A program made the position numbers and the translations under genes. A DNA stretch of 64,000 bases from Euryodendron excelsum (taxonomy: Eukaryota; Streptophyta; Magnoliopsida; Ericales; Pentaphylacaceae): contig CM065387.1 in assembly GCA_033060915.1 (NCBI GenBank), positions 28,264,001 through 28,328,000 of the forward strand, read 5' to 3'. Below are positions 1-12,480 of the stretch, piece by piece. Position 1 is the first letter of the stretch; each line of letters starts with the position of its first letter. The notes beneath the pieces were generated by a model that searched no databases, was not told the DNA's origin, and worked only from the letters and a program-made list of their open reading frames with translations.

Positions 1-3000
1 TACTCGTAAACATCGCAATCGTTATAGTAGCAGAAACACTCGCAAACAGGTCGATATAGGGAATTACCAGCAAACCCCTATATCATGGGACCACCGTCAG
101 AGTGACGAAAATACTCAAAACTCAGGTCAACACCGATGCCTGCTACTCCCTTCGGGTGAAAAATGACCAAACTGCCCCTAGGACCATTTTCCGGCACATT
201 TCTCAATATAGTACCTAAGTCCTCAAAATGGTAAGTCCACCCTTCCAAGATTGTCTTAAAGACAATCCAGCATGATTAGGTGCCTTCTAGTCAATTTTGG
301 GCCAATTTCGAGACATTCCGCTCCAAATGACCATTTTGCTCCTAGGCATCCGAACGCCCCGGGAACCACACCGGCTTTGGGTATCAAACCGGTAACCTCC
401 CGAGAATGCTTTTTATAGTATTTTTGACCTTCTATTATCTTTTCGAATCATTTCGAGTCAGTTCTGACAAACCTAATGCAAAATGACCATTTTGCCTTTG
501 GTGGGCCGGTCTCCTTTTCCGACCACACTAGCTCTGGGTATCAAATCGGTAACCTCCTTGGACATTCTAAGTAATGTTTCCAAATCTCGAGTCTTCTTTT
601 GGGACATTCCGAGTCCATCTGGGTAGGTTTCCTGTCCGATTGACCGTTGTTGCTCATCTTGTCATCATTTTTCAAGTCTACTACCCCCGAGACACTATTC
701 TAAGGGTTCTCATCCCTTTCTGCCCTTTCGGGCCATTCCCGGCCCTTCAAATCATTCTCGAACCTTCCAGAGTCACTCTTAGTGAAGCCAGGCTAAAAAT
801 TGCATGGTAATCACTAATATAGGCGCCCAAATCTTCTTAAGACACGTTGCTAACCGACCTTAAAACTTTCCTAAGTGGCTGGCGCCACTAGTAGTGGTGC
901 TAAGGTAGAAGGAATTTTTGCATAGCACCATTGCAACAGGTGTCAGGTCATTCCTCCGTCTATAAATACAGAGCCTCTTCTAGCGTAAAAAGGGTTCGCA
1001 AACTCAGTCTGAAAACCCTCCTCTTCCATACATAGAGCTCGTATCCTCCCTAAACCCTAGCCTTCTTTAGGTTCTCCAAAACCCTAGCCTCCATACACAA
1101 ACCCTAGCTCCTACACACTCATATACACTCAAACACTAGCCTCTAAAGCCTCCATTGAAGACTTAAAGTGTTGTAACCCGAAGCTCTCGAAGATCAAGAC
1201 GAAGACTGAAGCGAAGACCAAAGCAAACCTAGAAAAACAAAGTAAGCGAAACAAAGCAAATAAAAGAAGACGTAAGGTAGGCTTTCTTTTTACGTTTACG
1301 CATCTTCCCCCTCTCTCTTCTCTCTCAGAACCCACTTGATTTTTCTTCTATTTTAATCCCCCATCTTCTTCCCCCTCTTTCTTGCATGCTTAAAATAAGG
1401 GACTTCCTGGTCTATGTGTAGGATTAGGCTATTGAGAGTCACCGTGTCGGGGGCTTTCTCTTAGTCTAACTAGAGACCACGTGGGTTTGGCCCCCTTGAT
1501 TATGTGGTGAAGCCTTTAACCTTGTACGTTCACGACCCCAACTTGCATTGTGCATATCATGATCTTGCATTCCTCCAAAATTCATTTTCAAACTTGTTTT
1601 CAAAACTTGCATCAAAACCTTTTTCAAAACTTGCATAAATTTTATTCTTCAAAACTTGTTTTCAAAATCACAATCCTAAGGTGATTTTAGTCTTTCCATG
1701 GCCAGGGTTGCTTTAGGAAAGAGTTATATTTAAAGTGACCACCATGGTCCCTATTTTCAAATCATTGTTGCTTTCAAAACTACTATCTTAAAGTGGTTCT
1801 AACCTTCTTATGGTTAGAATCGCTTTAGGAAAGTGAGATATTTTTATAGACTTTCAAAAACTCTTTTCGAATCTCTCTTTCCAAAAATCTCTTCTCCAAT
1901 ATATTTTCTAAAAATTCTCTCCAATTTTCCTTCCAAAAGTGTTTTCTAAAAATTCCCTTTAAAAATTTATTTTCCAAAACATCTTTTTAAACTCATTTCC
2001 AAAACCCCTTCTTCAAATTCACTTTCTAGAAACACTCCCTAAATGCTTTCCTAAAAACACTTTCCAAAAATCTCTTTCCAAAAACTCTCTTGTCAAAATT
2101 CACTTTCCAAAAACTCCTTTTTAGATTTCCTTCCAAAAATCTTACTTTCTAAAAATTTTACTTTCCAAAACTCTTTACCATGGAGCCCAAGTCAAACCCT
2201 AGAGCCAACAATTACGAAACCCTAATTTTCCTTCCCAAAAACATGATTTTCAATTCCCTATTTCGGTCTCAAACTTTAGGTTTACAAATCCTATTTTCTA
2301 CATGAAAACTATATATTTCCAAAACCTATTTTCTACTTCAAAATCTAGGATTTCCAAAACTTCATCTTTCCAATTCCATGCCAAATCAAATCCTCCGTTT
2401 TAGGAAACCAAATCTAATTTCTCCATTTAGGAAACTAATTCCAATCCTCTATTTTGGAAAACAAAATCAAACCATCTCTTTTTAGAAACAAAATCCAATC
2501 CTTTGTTTTAAGAAATAGGAATCTCAATCCTTCCTAATCTAAACCTTTCCTAATCCACTCTTTCCTAATCTCCTATTTTTCTAAATCTTAAGTTTCCAAA
2601 ACATAAACATTTAAATATTTCCTTAAACTTAAACTTTCAAATCTTCCCTAATTCCAAACATTTCCTAATTCCAACCTTTCTTAATTCTACACCTTTCCAA
2701 ATCTTAACTTTCCAAATCTAAATTTTCAAATTTTTCTTAAATTCAAACCTTTCCAAAATTCTAAACTTTCCAAATTCAAAACTTTCTTAAGTCAACACTT
2801 TCTAAATTCAAAATTTTCTTAAGTTAAAACTTTCTAAATTCTAAACTTTCCGAATTTCAAATCTTTCTTAAATCAAACTTTTCCTAATTCAAATCTTTCC
2901 AAAAATTAACTTTTTCTTAAAAAGGAAATTTTCCTATTTCAAACATTCCAATTTCAAACCTTTCCTAATTCAAAATCTTTCCTAAAATGAAACTTTCCTA

Positions 3001-4147
3001 AACGAAACTTTCCTATTTTGAAACTTTCCTAATTCGAGCCTTTCCTAAATCCAATCTTTCCCTAATCTTCCAAATCTAATATTCGAGTCAAATCTTTTCT
3101 AAAACCCTTCGAAGTCAAGTCAAGTCAAATCTTTCTCAATCTCAAGTCCATGCTAAATCGTATCTTTATTAAGTCTTGGTTTCCTAAACCTCAATCTTTC
3201 CAAAATAAGTCCAAATCATTCTTCCAAGTTCTATCTTTTCAAACCAAAGTCTAATCTTTTTTCAATTCCAAATTCCAAATTCCAATATTCTATTCTAAGT
3301 TCAAATAAAACTCCTTTTTCCAATCAAACTCTTTTTCAAATCAAACCTTCTATCTTCTATCGAACTCTTATCCGAACTATGACTGACCTGATTCCTCAAA
3401 AAGGATACGTAGGCAACGCTCATGGGTGTGGTCATAACTTTTTTTCCAATTTCCAATTCCATAACTTTCTTCAAATCTCCAATTCCATAATCTATTTCAA
3501 ATTTTCAATTCCAAAAATCTATTTTCAAATCTTTATTTGCAAATCTATTTTCAAATCTCTTTTCTAAATTCAATCAAGTTCTTTTCAAATCAAATCTTTA
3601 TCTTGCACTTGCATATCATACATCATTCTTGTAAACATTCTTTTTCTAAAGTGGATAGTTTTGGACACGTATTAATTGAAGACTATAATGGGTGAATCCA
3701 GGGTGAATAGACATGTAGGTACCGCAAGGGCAGGGTAGGGTGATGGCTTAGTGCGTCTTCCCTACACATAACCAACCTCCGAACTTAGATCACTATTTTC
3801 GAAAGACTAAATGGAGTTTATTTTCTAAAAAGGGCTCAAATATTTTCTAAAGGTTACCAAACAACCTGTTTTCTTAAAAACCCTCTCTTGAGGAGATATT
3901 TCGAAACCTTTTTCAAAAACCCTAAGTGTAGTCCTTGGATTGTGTTTAGTTTTTAGGTGACCTAACTCACCTTAATCAAGTTAGGTGGCGACTCCAAATT
4001 ATTTTCCAAAAACTCTTTATTCAAATCAATTTTTAATTTAAATCTAGTCGCACTCATTCTTCTAGGAGGATGAGTTCTAACGAGATAGTACAATATTTTT
4101 TCTGCTTGTGTGTGTATTCCTCGAGTGTGAAAAATCTAGACGCGATA
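1..4147 (+). mobile_element. Family-1 Tat/Ogre-type LTR, right part (LTR A)
   Basis: The sequence is collinear with the complete solo LTR at 20968-26439: position 1 corresponds to about 22128 there, so roughly the first 1.2 kb lies outside the window. It contains the U3 part with GC-rich repeats (about 330-560), a TATA box, an AAACCCTA-rich stretch after the likely start, then about 1.8 kb of nearly G-free C/T/A sequence (about 1560-3360) and a conserved U5 block (3360-4147). The terminus reads GCGATA where other copies read GCGACA, a single C to T change. Because a primer site and leader follow, this is the 5' LTR of an element whose coding part is not present here. Confidence 0.9.
961..968 (+). 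promoter_or_regulatory. TATA box of LTR A
   Basis: TATAAATA, followed by the block ACAGAGCCTCTTC that is kept in the other family-1 LTRs. A GC-rich palindrome, GGCGCCACTAGTAGTGGTGC (882-901), lies about 60 bp upstream. This is the expected RNA polymerase II core promoter of the LTR. Confidence 0.8.
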
Positions 4148-5722
4148 GCTGGCGACTCCACTGGGGACACTTAGAGCGTTAGGCCATAATCATGTCTCTT
4201 CACCCTTCACCCATGTAGAGTCTTTAATTAACTTGTCTACTTCTATCTACTTTTAATTTTCAAAATCAAATTTTCAAAGTTGTTTTAAAAAAACATGCAT
4301 TTAATTCTATTCATATTATCTTGTATTAAGCTTGCCATCCATATACTAACTCTTGCATCTTTGTTTTATAGGTGCGTTTTTGTTTACAATATTATTTTAT
4401 TAACTGCTATGCATGAATGAATGTGATGAACAGGATGGATGGGAGTTGTTGGGCTCTTTCCTCCGCTTTCAAAAATCATACACACTCTGCACGTGCACTT
4501 GCATTCTGCATATTTGCATTTTTACCCTGATTTGTTCCTTCTAGTTAGAAGGGGAAACGGTACATTGGTTGTGGGCAAGATGCTGTGTCAATTTCTTCGC
4601 CTACGGCCTCTTGATGGTTCCCCCGCTCAGATCACCAACCAATCATGGCACCACCTCAGGGAGTGGGCTTAGGTTTGAAGATCCGGGAACCGAGCCTTTT
4701 TAGGACGCATTAGTAAACCCTAAACCTTATTCTCATATAGACACCTTGCATAACCGAGCCTCTGTTGGATTTAAGACACATGCACCGTTTTTCAAAACCA
4801 TGGAGGAAAGGGCGACTACTTTTACTTTCCTTTATTCATGTTTATTCCTATTGTTATAATGACTGTATCCTTACTGTCATAATGTCTGTCTAACTGCTCA
4901 TGCATGCACGTTTACTTTACCATTGCATTCTATTTCCTTATACTCTTTGCATTCATATTCATGCATATAATATGGCATCCCAAGACAAGAGTTCTAGAGT
5001 AACTCGGGTTACTGCATTCTCATGCATATGATCAATCCAAAGGGAGTGACACCTAGTTCACTCTCCATTGCATTAAGCCTACCCAAACCTTAATGATTCT
5101 CGTGTAACCCTAAGGACTCATGGCATGCACATCAATTCATTCCATCAGAGGGGCAGACAAGGTTGCCAAGAAGACAAGGGACAATCAATCAACAAGGTCT
5201 CTCAGCGACCTCCTCGACAACGAATCCAAAAAAGGCAAATCCGAAGACCCAAGAGTAGTTTGGGATCCCCAAATGTAAAACTAGATAGGTGAAAGTCCAA
5301 AGGAAAATGTTCTCCCTCCCCCCAATTAAAATGTACTTTGATTCTTTTGTTCAATGAGTTTCCTTATTTTCCTTGAATAAATGATGAATTGAGATTCTCG
5401 ATCAATGGTAAGGTACTTGCATACAGGGGCAAAACCCTATCTCCAAGAAGTGACCCAAATTCATCATGACTAGTTTCCCTCTCAAGTAGGGACATCCTTG
5501 AAGCATATGTTGTATAAAGATTTGTCAAAACAAAACACTAACTCCTTTTTCTTTTGCCAGTTTTAGGTACCTCTCCTCATTCCCCCCATCGTTACAAGCC
5601 AAAAGCTAAGGAAGGTGGCAATCATGTCGGTGTCATCATGTCGAGTATCGGGGGTTGGGAGAGCTCCATTTTCTTACTTTCAATTTCATGGATGCGTTTT
5701 ATATGGGAAGTTGGGTCTTGGT
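4148..5722 (+). mobile_element. Leader (5' untranslated region) of element 1
   Basis: This stretch is collinear with the leader of element C-D (34133-35591), including a block around GGGAGTTGTTGGGCTCTTTC, a block around CAAGATGCTGTGTCA and the GGTAAGGTA ... TTTTAG splice-like pair near the end (about 5408-5573). The small reading frame 4439-4672 inside it is not kept in frame between copies, so it is not called a gene. Similarity to C-D ends near 5575; the last 150 bp match nothing else here. Gag should follow but is absent. Confidence 0.75.
4150..4168 (+). other. Primer binding site of element 1
   Basis: TGGCGACTCCACTGGGGAC begins two bases after the LTR end. TGG followed by tRNA-3'-end-like sequence is the hallmark of a reverse-transcription primer site. 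Sites of this type are, from memory, usual in Tat/Ogre elements. It is the least mutated copy in the window; C-D and element 2 carry TGGTGACTCC and TGGCGATTCC. Confidence 0.85.
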
Positions 5723-8665
5723 TGTAACACCCTAAAATTTTTTTGATTGCATTACATCCTTATTAAAAAGATTAGAGTTGTTGTGTTTCGTTTTTTGTTT
5801 CTAATTAAACACGAAGGATGAGCACCACCACTAATTTCCCGCTAAAACAAAACCGTCCTTAGTTAGTTGCCTATTTCTTCCTTGAACTGAAAAATCGAAG
5901 GTTGAACTATTAGACACACTGGTCTAAACCCTCCCTATGAACAAAACCCTACTCGAACCGATCCAAAATCTACCCAAACCGGGCCACTATAAGCAAACAC
6001 CGATTTAACTAGTTACACACATATACTAAGCCGGTTCACTCTCTTATTAAATATATCTCACTACAATATTTAAAACCCTACGTGAACCATTCTAAACCCT
6101 TATTATTGAACCAACCCAAGTCTTGTAACCATGCATTAGCAACCATGGATAAACCGGTTCAAGGCTCCACCGGCGCAATTACAAACCAAAACTCCACTAA
6201 CTTTTGATATGACCAAAACAATGCAAAGGGGATGGCACCATTTATACGTAAACTTACATATGATCAAGATATCAATTCAATTCAAAGAACAAACTATAAC
6301 AATCCATGATCTATTAGCCGACATAAGTTATATAATATTAAAACATAAAGACCGATACACCTTGCACTCCATGCCACCGTGACATCTGGCTTGCACACAT
6401 TTCATAACTTGCTAGAATCCTCTTGGTTGCTGTAGAAGATAGTTCGGGCCAACCATAAGAATAGTCGAAAAAATATAAAACTGAAACCGAAAGAACTAAA
6501 GAGAAGGAAGAAAAGAAAACTTTAGGACGAGCTTCTCAAAGGTAAGAACCTACTTTCTTCCACCTCCCTTATTACAAACCCAGTGGAATAGAAGGGGAAC
6601 CATGGCCGAAAACAAAGAAAACCGATGAGAGAGAGAGAGAGAGAGAAAGAGATAATCCTTGGTGGTTTTAACCGTGGCAAGTGAGAGGGGGGCTGGGGGG
6701 CTGTTGCAACGGACATGGAGTTTCTCAAGGACACCTATAAGTGTCCCAGAGAGACCCAAAGCCTCTGCACATGCACTGCCTAACTCCTAGAATGGTTTTT
6801 TTGCCGAAAAAACTACCTAGAGGCATAGATTCGGCCACCGGCCACCGTTGCCAACCGCACCACTTGGGGTCGACTAGTCTTAGGGTCAGGAACAAAACCC
6901 ATGAAGAGCTCGACGTTTGAAAATGAAGGGAAGATGGCCAAAATGGAAGTTGCAAGTATGAACCGCTAGGGTTCCACCATGCAGCCGCCATTTTGGGCTC
7001 TGTCCAGCTATCTCTAGCTACTGTTGGTCAAGCTCTGACCATGAGTGTGAAGCCCAGGACTTTACCAATACTTCGGGCTCATATGCATGGCCAGGAAGAC
7101 CAAGGATTGGCTGGAACAACGAGCTTTATCGCAACCAGTCGTGGTGGGAGGAAGAAGAAGGCTCTGTCTTCCTCACCCACGTGCGGCTAGTGGCGCGTGC
7201 GGGTGCGTCCCAGTGAGTTAGGCTCCAAAATTTTTATGGCAATGATATAAACATTTAAGTATCCTACCCTCAAAATTCAGACCTTGAGGACTTCTCTGTG
7301 AATTATCATAAATTTATTTCTCTGTTTGGCATGAAAATTCACAGAAAATACAGGAGATATTAAAATACTCTGGAATTTTATCAAAAAATCCCTAAAAATT
7401 CAAGGGACATAGATATTGGAGAGTAGCCTTAGTAGCTACCTCAAATAAAAATTTCAAATATCTCCAATTTTGAGCTACCGAGCAGTTTTGTTTCTACAAA
7501 AGATGTGTACCACCCAAGATATTGACTAAATCTGACACCGCACTACTAACAGTGTAACTTACTTAGTAAAAATATATATATGGAAAATAGATATCTAATT
7601 ATGGTAATATGAACAGAAAATATTTGAAGAACCGGAACGAATCTTCTACGCATAAATACTAGGCAGGGTAGGAAACTGTGCATTCTTGAAAATACATGCT
7701 CATTTCTCTTTTTATTCATCATTTGGATGAAAATGCTACTTTTATATCTAGCTTTAATTGCATTTCATTTATGCTCGCATCACTAGGGAGGAATAAGTGA
7801 GGCACAACTGGATAACTGAAAGAACCCCAGGTTTGTATCATGGATGACTGCTGATCAACTGGTATCAGGACTGCCATGAATCAGTATTCATTAATTTGAT
7901 ACTGGGCTAGATAATCATGGGTGGGCCCCCACTAAACTTGAAGAGAAGGAGTGTCAAGGGTGGGCCTACTGGGCTTGATGATGCCTTAGGCAGGTTTTAC
8001 CTGCAGAATTCTTTTGATGATAAAAGAAACCAGGGTACATATGCATGCCATAGCATACATTTATTACACTGCACTTTTAAACTTGTATTTTATGAAATCA
8101 TGGTATTCCTACTAGGCTTTGCAGCTCACTTCTTTCTTATGGGACAAATTTGCAGGAAATGAGACTTCAGCTGGATTCCAAGGAAATGATTACTAGAAAT
8201 GAACCACACAGTTTAGTTGGAAATATTTTCTTAGTATTTAGTTTGGATTGTACATAAAATAAAGCTATGGATCTCAACTATAAGAATAATGTTCTTTGGA
8301 TGTAATAATCATTGTGGAAGTATGTGAATGACGTATCTTTAACTTATCAATCCCTTGTTTCAATCTAGAAGATAAAATGGGTTATAACATTGGTGTTATG
8401 TTTTAACGTGATATAATGGTAGAGAATTTTGGAAGGATGTTGATTATTTTCCAGTTGGTAATGTATTTATGATTTATGGTTTCTTTTGATGTATTTTGGA
8501 GAGTTTATTATATTTTTCTCATTGTATTGTTTATCTATTAAATTCTGCTGTGTTCTTTTATTTTCGGGTATGTGTTGAGGTGTCGTTTGCAGGTATGGTG
8601 ACCTGTGCGATCACGACTCACCTAATGTGACACAATTAATGTTTAATTAGGTTAGGGGTATGACA
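5723..8665 (+). mobile_element. LTR-like unit, TGTAACACCC ... GGGTATGACA family
   Basis: The 2943-bp unit starts TGTAACACCC and ends GGGTATGACA, an imperfect terminal inverted pair of the TG...CA kind. Its last 300 bp match the minus-strand unit at 47078-50103, including the conserved CGGTGACCTGTGCGATCACG-like segment (here around 8598-8622). No coding domain, primer site or polypurine tract accompanies it, so it looks like a solo LTR. The flanking pentamers (TTGGT left, GTTTG right) do not match, and the flanks belong to two different elements in opposite orientation, so one edge has probably been rearranged. It contains a (GA)n run. Assignment to a lineage is not possible. Confidence 0.65.
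6626..6652. repeat. (GA)n microsatellite
   Basis: A short GA dinucleotide run inside the TGTAAC-type unit. Confidence 0.85.
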
Positions 8666-10764
8666 GTTTGAACGAAAAGAAATTGTAAACAACGCATGAT
8701 CATGACTATTATAATGCAAAGGGTCGTGAACATACAAGGTTTAAGGTTTCACCACATAATCAAGAGGGCTTGAGACCACACCATCACAAGGTAGACTATA
8801 CAAAGGCCCCCGATTAGTTACCTCCCCAAAGGCTTTCCCTAGGCATGGACCCAAGGTCCTCTTGTTTCAAGCAGATAAGAAGAGGAGGTAGAAGATGGGG
8901 ATTAAAATAGAGAATAGTCCAAGTGGACTATGAGAGAGAACAGAGAGAGGGGGAGAGCATAAACTTAAAGAAACCCTACCTTGTCTTCACTTCTTCTTCA
9001 ACCTTCAATGGTGACTTTTCCTTGGACTTGAGAGGCCTTCAAGAGTGTTGAAGGGGCTGGAGTTGGCCTTCAATGGTGTTTGAACGCTAGGGTTAGAGGC
9101 GTATAGGCTATGGTTTGAGTGTATAGGGTTAGCAAGGCTCAAACCCTTAGAGAGATTAGGGTTTTTTTGAATTTTGGGGGCTACAGAGAGCTTGGTAAAG
9201 CTTTGCTACTTGCTTCTGGACCTAGAATAAGCTAGGGGGAGGCTGGTATTTGTAAGAGAATTTGGGGGCAGGTAGCGCCAATAGGAGTGCCGCCAGGACA
9301 AAATTTGGCCAGGCACCACTCGGCGTAGTGCGCAGCTCCAACTCTTGTGGAGATTTGATATTGAGCTGCAAGGCAAAGATTTGGGTGCCACTTCTAATGG
9401 CTCCCAGCCATTTTTTGGCCAGGCTCCACTAAAAATGGCTCCAGTTCTATTTGGAAAGTTTTCGAGCTTCAAGGCCTAGCTGGAAGAGAGATAGAGGCAC
9501 TCAGGAGTGTCCTAGAGGTTGTTAGTTTGCTACCCAGAGCTAGTGTGGTTGAAAAGGGTAATCGGCGCACTAGGGGCAAAATGGTCATTTTGCTTGGGAA
9601 ACACCAAAATTGGTTTGAAGTCGACTGGAATGGCATTCAAGGGTGGTTGACGAGGGCAATCATGCTTATAGGGGTAAAATGGTCATTTAGACTGGGTATC
9701 ACTGAAATGCATCTAGAGTTGGTTGGAATTGCCTTTGATCATACCGGATTGTCTTGGGACAATCCTGGAAGGGGTGGACTTATTGCTCTGAGGACATAGG
9801 TACCTTCTCGAACAACATACCAAATTAGTTGGTCTTACCACCCCAAGCCCATAGGTACTTTCTTCAAGGGACATGCCAGTTTAGGTTGGACTGGGTAGGC
9901 TTACCATCTTGAGGACTTAGGTACTTTCTTCGAAAGACGGGCCAGAGGGACTTATCACTCTAAGGACTTAGGTATTTTCTCAAAAAGTTTGTCAAACTAG
10001 TTAGTCTTACCATCCCGAGCCCTTAGGTACTTTCTTCGGGAGATGTGCCAGACTGTGAACATTCTACGTTAGCGAGCTAGCTAGCACCAGAAATGAACCG
10101 CTCTGGAATTGACATGAACATTCCATCTGAAGAAATTTGTAGATTCTGAGAGATAAGCCAATAGGGACTTATCATTCTGAGAAATTTTATGATTTCTCGA
10201 AGAACGCATCGAATTGGATGGTCTTACCATCTTGAGGACTTAGGTACTTTATTTAAAGACGAGCCGATGCCTTTGGGGCATAGCAGACATTCTACATTTG
10301 GTGGGCTATTAGGCACTATAAGTGAATGGCTATAGAATTAATGCGGAGTTTTCATCACGAGGACTTTGTACTTGCTCAAAGATTTTTCGATAGAGACTTA
10401 CCGTTTCGAGGAGTTTTATACTTTCTCGGTGAACTTGCCGATCTGGATAAGCTTACCTCCTTGAGGAATTTGTACTTTTTCAAAAGATGTGTTGAATGGA
10501 ATTTGACTTGATTTGCCTAGATTGGATTGGAATTCACTGGACTTATTGTCTTAAGGAAGACGTGATGATTAAAACTTGACTAGACAATGCCCCAGAGGCA
10601 TTTTGGTTCATTTGGCTTCGATTTGGCCTAGTAGGCCTGAGAAGAGGTTGATTGATTGGATTGGGATCTGAAAGGCCGATTTTGGCTTGAATATGTCTGT
10701 GAAATTTGAATGTGAGTTCAATTGGACCGGAGATTACCGAGCAGACATAAATGGATTGCTTACA
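8666..10764 (-). mobile_element. 3' LTR of minus-strand element 3, truncated
   Basis: Read on the minus strand the LTR begins at 10764 with TGTAAGCAATCC and follows the element-2 LTR start (the CTGCTCGG and ATCTCCGGTCC blocks). It continues through U3 repeats with the AAATGACCATTTTG theme. The promoter region is at about 9244-9255, where the TATA box has decayed to TACAAATAC. The usual start of the U5 region follows and is cut off at 8666, so the last 2.5 to 3 kb are missing. A polypurine tract sits directly before the LTR start, which makes this a 3' LTR. It is related to both LTR families but distinct from each. Confidence 0.75.
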
Positions 10765-10780
10765 GATGCCCCTCTTTTTT
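10765..10780 (-). other. Polypurine tract of element 3
   Basis: On the minus strand AAAAAAGAGGGGCATC directly precedes the LTR start. The 20 bases before it resemble those before the 3' LTR of element 2 (ACAAGCA..AGACA in both). This is the expected plus-strand priming site. Confidence 0.7.
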
Positions 10781-10879
10781 GTCTGTGCTTGTTGTACACA
10801 AAATATGATAAAGGGTCTCTTGTTGACCACGAGGTGATCCGACGGACGGGAATAGTTGGCATTTGCAATTTAGTTACCT

Positions 10880-12480
10880 TGAACCGACATTCCAACCAGT
10901 GGAATGACACTCATTTGGAGAGATTTGGGGTTATCAAATCGATTTTGAAATCAAAGATGATTTTTTGAAAGCTGTTGAAATTGATTTTTCCTTAAATGAC
11001 ATTCCGACTAGTGGAACGACTCTCCTTTGGAGAGATTCAGGGTTTTGAAATTGAAGATGATATTTTTTAAAGCTTTTGAAGTTGATTTTTCCTGAACCGA
11101 CATTCCGAGCAGTGGAACAACACCCCTTTGGGAAGATTCAGGGTTTTAAAATTGAAGATGATATATATATTTTTTGGAAATCTATTAAAATTGATTTTCC
11201 TGAATTGACATTCTGACCAGTGGAACGACGCTCCTTTGGAGAGATTTAGGTTTTTGACACTTTAAAATTTATTTGGATTGAAATTTTGTGAAGGAACAAG
11301 TTTAGAAAGCCTTGAAATAAATTTAAATTGAAACTTTTTAAAGGAAAAAAGTTTAGAAAACCTAGGAGTTGAAACTTTTTGAAAGAAAAAGTTTAGAAAA
11401 CGTAGAGGTTGTTTGAGGTGAAACTTTTTTGTTAAGGGAAAAGTTTAATAAAACTGGGAGTGTTTTGAGATGAAAATTTGAATTTGAGCTTGGACTTTTT
11501 AAGGGAAAAAGCTCTAAAAACCTTGAAACTTGTTTTGAAGCAGAGCTTTTGAAGTGGAAAGTCGGCGAAATTGGAAATTTGAATTGAACTTAAACTTTTT
11601 AAGGGAAAAAGCTTTAAAAACCTTGAAACTTTATTTGAAACAAGGCTATTGAATGGGAAAGCCCAAGAAACTGGAAATTTGAATTGAACTTAGACTTGTT
11701 GGGGAAAATGCTTTAAAAACCTTGAAATTAGTTTGAAACTAGGCTTTTGAAGGTGAAAGGTTGGGAAATCAAAAATTTGAATTGAACTTTGACTTTTTGA
11801 GGAAAAAGGCTTTAAAAACTTTGAAACTTGATTTAAAACGGAACTTTTGAAAGGGAGAGCCCAAAAAATCAGAAATTTGAATTAAACTTAGACTTTTTGA
11901 GGAAAATAGTTTTAAAAACCTTGAAATTGTTTTAAAATAGGGCTTTTGAAGGAGAAAGCCCCAGAAATCGGGATGTGAATTTGAGCTTGAATGTTTTTAA
12001 GGGAAAAAGCTTTAAAAACCTTAGAATTTGATTTTGACTTGAAACCTTTTGAAGGAAAAAGTTTAGAAGATCGGAAATTGATTTGAACTGAAACGTTTTG
12101 GAGAAAAAGTTTAGAAAACCTACAGATTGTTTTGAATTGAAACTTTGAAATCCTGAGGTCAAAATTTCTAAGGAATTCATTTCAATTTGAAATTTGAATT
12201 CTTGAAGATAAAACATTTAGAAAATTCATTTTGACAAGAAATATGAACTTTTGAAAGAAAAAATGTATGAAAAATTCATTTTGACTCAAGGCTGAGAATT
12301 TTTGGAATCAAAACATGTAGGGAATTCATTTTGACTTGAGACTTGAGCAAAATGTGTAAAAAAATTCATTTTTACTGAAGACTAGAAGCTTGGAGCTTTT
12401 TGAAGAAAAATTTTGGTTAAACTTGTTTGACTTTTGAAAATGTATTTTGAATTTGAAAAAGATAGCAAGAGCTTTTACCT
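10880..12480 (-). repeat. Tandem arrays in the 3' region of element 3
   Basis: There are two adjoining arrays. At 10880-11260 about four units of 100-115 bp each contain a GACATTCCGAnnAGTGGAACGAC-like core (near 10883, 10997, 11098 and 11207). At 11260-12480 about seven units near 105 bp alternate a block around AAGGGAAAAAGCTTTAAAAA with a block around GCTTTTGAAGGGGAAAGCC. The second array is the reverse complement of the array at 53385-54540 in element 2, in keeping with the opposite orientation of the two elements. Reading frames across it are by-products of the repetition. Confidence 0.8.

Noticed and set aside
4439..4672. 77-codon frame in the leader, with a same-length frame at 34421-34654
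   Set aside because: The DNA is conserved, but the middle of the two peptides is in different phases and element 2 has yet another frame, so it is leader sequence and not a shared protein.
6522..7190. Several frames of 65-88 codons inside the TGTAAC-type unit
   Set aside because: Mutually overlapping on both strands, no motif, and they sit inside an LTR-like unit; no evidence of a captured gene.
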